Assembly: GCA_903873565.1 (NCBI GenBank)
Contig: CAIQOY010000156.1
Coordinates: 1-6,416, forward strand
Source: an uncultured Actinomycetes bacterium
GTDB taxonomy: Bacteria; Actinomycetota; Thermoleophilia; Gaiellales; F1-60-MAGs149
DNA: 6,416 nt
Direction: 5' to 3'
This document shows, piece after piece, positions 1 through 5,542 of the stretch. Both the position numbers and the translations under genes were made by a program. Numbering within the stretch: position 1 is the stretch's first letter; the number at the start of each line of letters is the position of its first letter. Below the pieces are notes generated by a model. It did not search any database. It had not been told where the DNA came from and saw nothing but the letters and a program-made list of their open reading frames with translations.

Positions 1-36
1 CCGCCCGAGCCGGCCGCCGGGGAGGACGCGTCGTGA
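1..36 (+). CDS. 3' end of an upstream gene (partial, unidentified)
   Basis: Frame 1 is open from the window edge and gives PPEPAAGEDAS followed by TGA at 34-36. The stop overlaps the GTG start of der by the GTGA arrangement that recurs at the other two co-directional junctions here. That makes a real, translationally coupled upstream gene likely. The eleven residues are a Pro/Ala/Glu-rich tail with no recognisable domain. In many actinomycetes cmk (cytidylate kinase) or an acyltransferase gene precedes der, but nothing in this fragment allows a choice. Confidence 0.55.
   Translation, partial: PPEPAAGEDAS
21..25 (+). promoter_or_regulatory. Ribosome-binding site of der
   Basis: GGAGG lies 7 nt before the GTG at 33, inside the 3' end of the upstream gene. 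It is the strongest Shine-Dalgarno match at any start in the window. It supports GTG 33 as the der start rather than a later codon nearer the first GTPase domain. Confidence 0.65.
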
Positions 37-1421
37 GCGGCCGCGAGCCGCCGCGGGCGCGGCGCCGGCGCGGCCGGGACGAGGGCGAGGAGGGGGAGGA
101 CCTCCCCGAGGAGCTGCCCCTGCTCGGCGTCGTCGCCGTCGTCGGCTACCCCAACGTCGGCAAGTCGACCCTCTGCAACCGCCTCGCGGGCCGCCGCGAC
201 GCCGTCGTGCACTCCGAGCCGGGCGTGACGCGCGACCGCAAGGAGGTCGACGTCGAGTGGAACGGCAAGCGCCTGCGCCTCGTCGACACGGGCGGCATCG
301 ACCTCGGCGGCGAGACGCTGATGGCCGGCGAGGTCGCCGAGCAGGCCCACGCGGCGCTGGCCGAGGCCGACCTCGCGCTGTTCGTCGTCGACGCCAAGGC
401 GGGCGTGATGCCCGGCGACCTCGAGGTGGCGGAGATCCTGCGCCGCGCCAAGATGCCCGTGATCCTCGCCGCCAACAAGGCGGAGGGGTCGGGCGGCGAC
501 GACGCGGCGCTGGAGTTCCACTCCCTGGGCCTCGGCGAGCCGCAGCCCGTGAGCGCGATCCACGGCTCCGGCTCGGGCGACCTGCTCGACCTGCTCGTCG
601 ACCGGCTCGAGGCGATCCCCGGCGCGGCCCGCACCGAGCGCGTCGCCGACGAGATCGGCGTCGCCATCCTCGGCCGTCCGAACGTGGGCAAGTCGTCGCT
701 CTTCAACGCGCTGATCGGCTCGCCGCGCGTGATCGTCTCCGACCAGCCGGGCACGACGCGCGACGCGATCGACACGGTGCTCGTGCGCGGCGACACCTCG
801 TTCCGGCTGATCGACACGGCGGGGCTGCGCCGCAAGCGCGCCCAGCGCCAGGAGGTCGAGTACTGGAGCGAGAAGCGCGCGATGGCCGCCGCCGAGCGCG
901 CCGACGTGGCCCTCGTCCTGATCGACGGCGCCGAGGGGCTGGTCGACCACGACCTCGACGTCGCCGATCGCGCCCGCAAGGCCGGCTGCGCGACGCTCGT
1001 CGTGGTCTCGAAGTGGGACGCCTCCGACGTCGACCTCGACGACCTGCGCGGGCGCATCGAGCGCAAGCTGCGCCAGAGGCCGGCGATCGTGACCACGTCG
1101 GCGGTGACGGGCCGCGGCCTCGACCGCCTGCTCGACCGGATCGAGGAGCTCTACGGGGCCTATGCGCGGCGCATGTCGACGCCGGCCGTCAACCGCGCGC
1201 TGCAGGCCGCCGTCGAGCAGCGCCAGCCGCCGCTCGTGCACGGCACGCGCCTGAAGGTGCTCTACGGGGCGCAGGTGCAGACGCGCCCGCCGCGCTTCCG
1301 GGTCACGGTCAACAACCGCAAGCTGATCACGCGCGACTACGCCTACTACCTCGAGAACCGCCTGCGCGAGGCCGCCGGGCTCGAGGGCTGCCCCGTGATC
1401 CTGGACCTCGTCGCCCGCTAG
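33..1421 (+). CDS. der: Ribosome biogenesis GTPase Der (EngA)
   Basis: Der is an essential cytoplasmic GTPase with two tandem G domains. In the known family it binds the 50S subunit and helps its late assembly. The protein is 462 aa, within the usual range. Residues 1-30 form an Arg/Glu-rich extension. G domain 1 (about 32-195) has the P-loop GYPNVGKST (38-46), GVTRD (64-68), DTGG (85-88), G4-like NKAE (148-151) and G5 SA (174-175). G domain 2 (about 207-375) has GRPNVGKSS (214-222), GTTRD (240-244), DTAG (261-264), G4-like SKWD (326-329) and SAVTG (356-360). A KH-like domain (about 380-462) follows and includes YYLENRLRE. Two P-loops plus this C-terminal domain are diagnostic. Both G4 motifs depart from the NKxD consensus (Glu for Asp, then Ser for Asn). 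The start is GTG with a good GGAGG site. The gene overlaps its upstream neighbour by 4 bp and shares CTAG with the convergent phosphatase gene. Confidence 0.97.
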   Translation: MSGREPPRARRRRGRDEGEEGEDLPEELPLLGVVAVVGYPNVGKSTLCNRLAGRRDAVVHSEPGVTRDRKEVDVEWNGKRLRLVDTGGIDLGGETLMAGEVAEQAHAALAEADLALFVVDAKAGVMPGDLEVAEILRRAKMPVILAANKAEGSGGDDAALEFHSLGLGEPQPVSAIHGSGSGDLLDLLVDRLEAIPGAARTERVADEIGVAILGRPNVGKSSLFNALIGSPRVIVSDQPGTTRDAIDTVLVRGDTSFRLIDTAGLRRKRAQRQEVEYWSEKRAMAAAERADVALVLIDGAEGLVDHDLDVADRARKAGCATLVVVSKWDASDVDLDDLRGRIERKLRQRPAIVTTSAVTGRGLDRLLDRIEELYGAYARRMSTPAVNRALQAAVEQRQPPLVHGTRLKVLYGAQVQTRPPRFRVTVNNRKLITRDYAYYLENRLREAAGLEGCPVILDLVAR

Positions 1422-1999
1422 GGCGCGGCGCGCAGGTTCCAGGACAGGACGACGGGGCTCTCGCGCTCCCAGCCGAGGACCGACACCGTCGCCGTATCGA
1501 GCCGGAACAGCCGGCCGCCCTCCGGCTCAAGCCCGAGCCAGCGGGCCGCGAGCACGCGCAGGACGTGGCCGTGGGCGACGACCAGGGTCAGCCCCGGCTC
1601 GGCGCGGCAGGCGGCGATCACGCGGTCGACGCGCGCCGCCACCTGATCGGCGGCCTCGCCGCCGGGGCAGGGCGCCGACCAGACGGTCCAGCCCGGCACG
1701 GTCTCGCGGATCTCCGCCGTCGTGACGCCCTCGTGGTCGCCGTAGTCCCACTCGACGAGGTCGGGGTCGACGAGCGGGTCGAGGCCGAGGCCGAGCAGCT
1801 CGAGGGTCTCGCGGGCCCGTCCGAGCGGGCTGACCCGCACGCGGGCGGGCGCGAGGCCCCGCACGAGGCCGGCCGCGGCCCGGGCCTGGTCCCGTCCCGC
1901 ATCGGTCAGCGGGATGTCCGTGCGGCCCGTGTGGCGCCCCGAGCGGCTCCACTCGGTCTCGCCGTGGCGGACCAGCGCGATGCCCGAATCAGCGGCCAT
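1418..1999 (-). CDS. Histidine phosphatase (phosphoglycerate mutase-like) family protein, Shb17-like motifs
   Basis: This is a 193-aa single-domain enzyme of the histidine phosphatase superfamily, which moves phosphate through a phospho-histidine intermediate. Visible motifs are RHGETEW (11-17, nucleophile His12), GRTDIPLT (25-32), SPLGRARET (57-65, phosphate-binding Arg61), EWDYGDHEG (83-91, probable acid Glu83) and AHGH (142-145, His143). The RHG block with SGRHTGRTD, and EWDYGDHEG, resemble from memory the yeast sedoheptulose-bisphosphatase Shb17 subgroup more than classical mutases. Substrate is not predictable, and sugar phosphates are one possibility. The ATG at 1997-1999 is chosen because it puts RHG at residue 11, as is normal. 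The reading frame stays open upstream to 2278, but that part has no family similarity and would cover the LCP start. No good Shine-Dalgarno precedes the ATG, so a leaderless mRNA is possible. No signal peptide is seen. It is divergent from the LCP gene and convergent with der. Confidence 0.9.
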   Translation of the reverse strand: MAADSGIALVRHGETEWSRSGRHTGRTDIPLTDAGRDQARAAAGLVRGLAPARVRVSPLGRARETLELLGLGLDPLVDPDLVEWDYGDHEGVTTAEIRETVPGWTVWSAPCPGGEAADQVAARVDRVIAACRAEPGLTLVVAHGHVLRVLAARWLGLEPEGGRLFRLDTATVSVLGWERESPVVLSWNLRAAP

Positions 2000-2032
2000 T
2001 CCGCGTGGATGCTGGCAGATCCGGCACGCGAC

Positions 2033-2046
2033 GGTGCCCCGGCACC
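2033..2046. repeat. Short inverted repeat in the divergent intergenic region, possible operator
   Basis: GGTGCC (2033-2038) and GGCACC (2041-2046) form a perfect 6-bp dyad with a 2-bp spacer. The related heptamer CCGGCAC occurs at 2021-2027, 2039-2045 and 2116-2122, the first two 18 bp apart. The cluster lies between the phosphatase start and the -10-like box of the LCP gene, where an operator would be expected. No regulator is identified, and GC-rich DNA yields such dyads by chance fairly often. Confidence 0.35.
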
Positions 2047-2070
2047 CCGATCGCGGCGCAGGACGGTCGG

Positions 2071-2076
2071 TATAGT
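2071..2076 (+). promoter_or_regulatory. Candidate -10 element for the LCP-ugd-nucleotidyltransferase operon
   Basis: TATAGT is an AT-rich island in the GC-rich gap and fits the actinobacterial -10 pattern TAnnnT. A transcript starting near 2082 would have a leader of about 60 nt before the ATG at 2145. No convincing -35 box sits 16-18 bp upstream (the sequence there reads CGATCG). I saw no equally clear -10 for the minus-strand phosphatase gene. Confidence 0.4.
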
Positions 2077-2104
2077 GGGGCAGCCGGCGGGGGCGCTCTG
2101 CGCT

Positions 2105-2118
2105 CGGGCCCCTGCCCG
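2105..2118 (+). other. Small hairpin in the presumed LCP mRNA leader
   Basis: CGGGC (2105-2109) pairs with GCCCG (2114-2118) around a CCCT loop. It ends 16 nt before the ribosome-binding site. There is no T-run, so it is not an intrinsic terminator. It may only reflect base composition. Confidence 0.2.
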
Positions 2119-2134
2119 GCACCGGATGCCCTGT

Positions 2135-2138
2135 GGAG
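2135..2138 (+). promoter_or_regulatory. Ribosome-binding site that decides the LCP start
   Basis: GGAG lies 6 nt before the ATG at 2145, a normal spacing. An in-frame GTG at 2133 would overlap this site and has no Shine-Dalgarno of its own, so ATG 2145 is preferred. The alternative adds only four residues (MENG). Confidence 0.6.
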
Positions 2139-2144
2139 AACGGA

Positions 2145-4220
2145 ATGCCGCCAGCCGATGACGCCGCGGAGCCCGCGGTGTCGGAGACGCCGCCCGATCC
2201 CGCCGGGGACGTGGCCCGCGCCGCCGAGGCGCGCTCCGCCGTGCAGGCGCCGCCCGCCCCGGCGCCCGGCGGGCGCAAGATGACCGTGCACCGCGCGGGC
2301 GAGGCCGACCCCGCGGGGCCGCCGGCGGCCGCCGGGTCCGGCGGCGGGGGATCGCGGCCCGGGATGCGCGTCTACCAGACCGAGCCGGGGAAGCCGCGGC
2401 GGCGCTGGCCGAAGGTCGTCGGCGTGATGGCCGCGCTGCTCGTGCTCGCCGGGCTCGGCGTCGCCGGCTACGCCTACTGGTACCTGCAGGACACGGTCTC
2501 CGCGATCACGGAGACGCAGGACGTCAAGCAGCAGGAGGCGCAGGAGGGGCTCGACGTGGCCCTGCCCGACCAGCCCGTCACGGCGCTCGTGATCGGCGAG
2601 GACCGCCGGCCCGGCCAGGGCCCGGGCCGCTCCGACACGATGATGCTGGTGCGCGTCGACCCGCGCACGCAGTCGATCGCGATGATGTCGTTCCCGCGCG
2701 ACCTGATCGTGAACGTGCCCGGCTACGGGCGGCGGCCGATCAACGAGGCCTACGAGCTCGGCCAGGAGCCGCTCGCCCTGGCCACGGTCAAGGAGCTGAC
2801 CGGCGTCTCGATCAACTACCTGATCCCCGTCGACTTCCGGGCCTTCCAGCGCATCGTCGGCACGTTCGGCGGCGTCTGGCTGCCCGTCGACCGCCGCTAC
2901 TACAACGTCAACGACGGCTCCGCCGCGACCAACTTCTCCTCGATCGACATCCAGCCCGGCTACCAGCTCCTGCGCGGCGCCGACGCCCTCGCCTTCGCCC
3001 GCTACCGGCACACCGACTCCGACATCGTCCGCAACGCGCGCCAGCAGACCTTCGTGCGCGAGTTCAAGAAGCGCGTCGACCGCTGGGGCGCCGCGACCCG
3101 CGTGATCGAGCTCGTCTCGATCCTGCGCGACAACCTCAAGGTGCTCGGCTCGAACAAGAAGAACGCCGACGCGCGGCTCCTGCTCGACTACGCGCGCCTC
3201 GTCTCGTCGATCCCGCGCGGCAACATGGTGCAGGTCCGGATCGAGAACACCTCGCCGTCGTCCACGTACGAGGGCAAGCTCGAGGCCTCGCCCGAGGAGA
3301 TCCAGCGCGTCGTCAACGGGTTCGTGCGCCCCGACCTCGCGTCGGGCGAGGCGATCGCCAACCGCGACGTCGCCAAGGACCCGAAGAAGAAGGCCGTCAA
3401 GCAGACCTACGACCCCGCGAAGACGGCGCTCGAGGTCCGCAACGGCAACGGCACGCCCGCCGCGGCCGCCGACGCGGCCTGGCAGCTCGTGGAGTCCGGC
3501 TGGACGCTGGCCCGCAGCACGGGCGACTCCGTCGTGCCCTACCTCTACACGACCGTCTACTACGACGGCTCGGTGCAGGGCGCGAAGGACGCGTCGAAGG
3601 CGATCGGCGAGGCGTTCGGCGGCGACTCCGAGATCAAGCCGCTCGACGCGGCGGCCAAGGCCGAGCTCGAGCAGGGCGGCGTGCCCGTCACGCAGCCGAT
3701 CGTGGTCGTCGTCGGCAAGACCTACATCGGCGACCTGGCGCCGCCGAAGGTGCCGGTCCTGCCCGAGAAGGAGGAGGCGCAGATCACGCGCGACCCCAAG
3801 CGCGACCTCGACATGTGGCGCAAGGCCGAGCGCGAGGCCGGCTTCCCGCTGATGATGCCGACGGTGCTGTACGCGGGCGCGCAGACCCGCGACCCGCTGT
3901 TCTCGAGCCAGCCGCCGTACCGCGTCTACAAGACGGGCGGGCACAAGGCCGTCTACGTCACCTACTCGGCGGACTCGTACGACCAGGTCTTCGGCGTGCA
4001 GGCGATCGACTGGACCGACCCGCCGATCCTCGAGGGGCCGACCGCGACCCGCAACTACCAGGGCCGCACGCTGCTCCTGTACTTCAACGGCGCTAGCCTT
4101 CAGCGCGTGGGCTGGAAGCAGAACGGCATCTCCTACTGGCTCGAGAACTCGCTGACCGGGCGGATCCCGAACGCGGCGATGATCGCGATGGCCAAGAGCT
4201 TCAAGACGGTGCCGCGGTGA
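2145..4220 (+). CDS. LCP (LytR-CpsA-Psr) family membrane protein with LytR_C domain and extra C-terminal domain
   Basis: LCP proteins are membrane enzymes that, in characterised members, transfer glycopolymers from undecaprenyl-pyrophosphate to peptidoglycan outside the cell. From ATG 2145 the protein is 691 aa. Residues 1-90 are a Pro/Ala/Gly-rich cytoplasmic tail ending in RRRWPK. One membrane helix spans about 91-113. The LCP domain (about 145-310) has GRSDT (161-165), SFPRD (182-186), PINEAY (198-203) and ARYRHTDSD (285-293), then RNARQQ (296-301). These supply the Arg/Asp residues that bind pyrophosphate and metal in the family. A LytR_C-like domain (about 427-527) starts at ALEVRNGNGTP. 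The last part (about 550-691) is an extra domain with a distant look of DUF4367-like folds, including VGWKQNGISYWLE. It is the first gene of an operon. The stop overlaps the ugd start by GTGA. Older LytR-type annotations as a transcriptional attenuator are misleading. The polymer substrate is unknown. Confidence 0.93.
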   Translation: MPPADDAAEPAVSETPPDPAGDVARAAEARSAVQAPPAPAPGGRKMTVHRAGEADPAGPPAAAGSGGGGSRPGMRVYQTEPGKPRRRWPKVVGVMAALLVLAGLGVAGYAYWYLQDTVSAITETQDVKQQEAQEGLDVALPDQPVTALVIGEDRRPGQGPGRSDTMMLVRVDPRTQSIAMMSFPRDLIVNVPGYGRRPINEAYELGQEPLALATVKELTGVSINYLIPVDFRAFQRIVGTFGGVWLPVDRRYYNVNDGSAATNFSSIDIQPGYQLLRGADALAFARYRHTDSDIVRNARQQTFVREFKKRVDRWGAATRVIELVSILRDNLKVLGSNKKNADARLLLDYARLVSSIPRGNMVQVRIENTSPSSTYEGKLEASPEEIQRVVNGFVRPDLASGEAIANRDVAKDPKKKAVKQTYDPAKTALEVRNGNGTPAAAADAAWQLVESGWTLARSTGDSVVPYLYTTVYYDGSVQGAKDASKAIGEAFGGDSEIKPLDAAAKAELEQGGVPVTQPIVVVVGKTYIGDLAPPKVPVLPEKEEAQITRDPKRDLDMWRKAEREAGFPLMMPTVLYAGAQTRDPLFSSQPPYRVYKTGGHKAVYVTYSADSYDQVFGVQAIDWTDPPILEGPTATRNYQGRTLLLYFNGASLQRVGWKQNGISYWLENSLTGRIPNAAMIAMAKSFKTVPR

Positions 4221-5542
4221 GCGGCCCCGAGCCCGTCGGCGTCATCGGCGTCGGCTACGTCGGGCTCGTGACCGCGGCCTGCCTGGCCGAGCTCGGCCAT
4301 CCCGTCGTCTGCCGCGACATCGACCCGGAGCGGGTGGCGATGCTGCAGCGCGGCGAGGTGCCGATCCACGAGCCGGGCGTGCCGGAGCTCCTGCAGCGCA
4401 ACGCCGAGCGGCTGACCTTCACGCTCGACATGGAGGACGTCTTCCACGCGGCGCGGATCGCGATCATCTGTGTCGACACGCCGCCGACCGCCTCGGGCGA
4501 CGCGGACCTCTCGCGCGTCGAGGCCGTGATCGAGGCGCTGCCGGCGAGCGCGGAGGGCGCGATCCTCGTGATGAAGTCGACGGTGCCGGTGGGCACCGGC
4601 CGGCGCGTGCGCACCGAGCTCGACGCGCGCGGGCGCGAGGACGTCGGCTACGTCTCCAACCCGGAGTTCCTGCGCGAGGGGTCGGCCGTGGCCGACTTCC
4701 GCGAGCCCGACCGCGTGGTGGTGGGCGGCGACCGCCCCGACGACGTCGAGCGGGTCGCGCGCCTCTACCAGGACCTCAACGCCCCGATCGTGACCACGGA
4801 CACGGCCTCCGCGGAGATGATCAAGCTCGCCTCGAACGCCTTCCTGGCCACGAAGATCTCCTTCGTCAACGAGATCGCCAACGTCTGCGAGCGGGTCGGC
4901 GCCGACGTCGAGGAGGTGGCGCGCGGGATGGGCATGGACGCGCGCATCGGCCAGAGCTTCCTGCGCCCCGGCATCGGCTACGGCGGCTCGTGCTTCCCGA
5001 AGGACGTGACCGCGCTCAAGCAGCTGGCGGGCAACACCGGCTACTCGTTCCAGCTCCTCGCCTCCGTGATCGAGGTCAACGAGCTGCAGAAGCGGCGCGT
5101 GATCGGCAAGCTCGAGGAGCGCCTCGGCGACCTGCGCGACCGCCGCATCTGCCTGCTCGGCCTCGCCTTCAAGCCCCACACGGACGACATGCGGGAGGCC
5201 TCCAGCATCGTGCTCGCCTCGCGCCTCGTCGCCGAGGGCGCCCGCGTCGTGGCCTTCGACCCCGTCGCCGCCGTGCGGGCCCGCGGCGTCCTGCCCGCGC
5301 AGGTCGAGATCGCCGGCTCGCTCGAGGAGGCCGTCCGCGAGGCGGACGCCGTGGTGATCGTGACCGAGTGGCCGGAGTTCCGGGCCGTCCTCGACGAGTC
5401 CGTGCGCAGCGCGATGCGCCGCCCCCTGATCGTCGACGGCCGCAACCTGCTCGACCCCGACGAGGCCGTCGCGGCCGGGTTCACGTACGTCCCGATCGGC
5501 CGCGCCGATCGGGACCCGGATCGCGAGCTCGAGCAGGCGTGA
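4217..5542 (+). CDS. ugd: UDP-glucose 6-dehydrogenase
   Basis: The enzyme oxidises UDP-glucose to UDP-glucuronate with two NAD+ in the cytoplasm, supplying uronic acid precursors for surface polysaccharides. The protein is 441 aa, typical of the bacterial family. The N-terminal Rossmann domain has GVGYVG (11-16). STVPVGT (121-127) and NPEFLREG (148-155) match the substrate and catalytic region. The central helical domain has Lys203 and Asn207 in EMIKLASNAF. GYGGSCFPKD (254-263) carries the catalytic Cys259. The C-terminal UDP-binding domain (about 308-430) has GLAFKPHTDDMREASS (315-330) and VDGRN (406-410). These are the UDP-glucose signatures, so a UDP-ManNAc dehydrogenase is less likely. 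The GTG start sits in a GTGA overlap with the LCP stop and has no strong Shine-Dalgarno, so translation is probably coupled. The 3' end contains a perfect inverted repeat, described separately. Confidence 0.95.
   Translation: MSGPEPVGVIGVGYVGLVTAACLAELGHPVVCRDIDPERVAMLQRGEVPIHEPGVPELLQRNAERLTFTLDMEDVFHAARIAIICVDTPPTASGDADLSRVEAVIEALPASAEGAILVMKSTVPVGTGRRVRTELDARGREDVGYVSNPEFLREGSAVADFREPDRVVVGGDRPDDVERVARLYQDLNAPIVTTDTASAEMIKLASNAFLATKISFVNEIANVCERVGADVEEVARGMGMDARIGQSFLRPGIGYGGSCFPKDVTALKQLAGNTGYSFQLLASVIEVNELQKRRVIGKLEERLGDLRDRRICLLGLAFKPHTDDMREASSIVLASRLVAEGARVVAFDPVAAVRARGVLPAQVEIAGSLEEAVREADAVVIVTEWPEFRAVLDESVRSAMRRPLIVDGRNLLDPDEAVAAGFTYVPIGRADRDPDRELEQA
5489..5515 (+). repeat. Perfect 12-bp inverted repeat (hairpin) in the 3' end of ugd
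   Basis: GTCCCGATCGGC (5489-5500) is the exact reverse complement of GCCGATCGGGAC (5504-5515), with a 3-nt CGC loop. The repeat codes for residues 425-433 (VPIGRADRD) of the dehydrogenase and ends 23 nt before the next start codon. It also contains two copies of the palindrome CCGATCGG, whose starts are 13 bp apart, and it touches ACGTACGT at 5483-5490. No T-run follows, so an intrinsic terminator is unlikely. It could be an mRNA processing or stability element, a modulator of the coupled start, or a protein-binding site. Confidence 0.7.

Noticed and set aside
257..2161. 634-aa plus-strand open frame across der, the phosphatase gene and the gap
   Set aside because: It is an Arg/Pro-rich shadow frame that crosses a convergent gene and has no domain. 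Der in the correct frame has all its GTPase motifs.
2000..2278. N-terminal extension of the phosphatase frame to 2278
   Set aside because: The added 93 residues have no family similarity and would place RHG at about residue 104 and overlap the LCP gene. The ATG at 1999 gives the normal spacing.
2317..2330. 14-bp palindrome GGCCGCCGGCGGCC
   Set aside because: It lies in the low-complexity Gly/Ala/Pro tail region of the LCP gene and is expected from GGC/GCC codon runs.
1989..3944. 651-aa open frame on the minus strand antisense to the LCP gene
   Set aside because: It is a shadow of high-GC codon bias: low-complexity Arg/Ala/Asp/Val/Gly composition, no motif, and it lies opposite a clear LCP gene.
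5489..5515. Intrinsic terminator at the ugd hairpin
   Set aside because: No T-run follows, and the next gene overlaps the ugd stop, so complete termination would make little sense.
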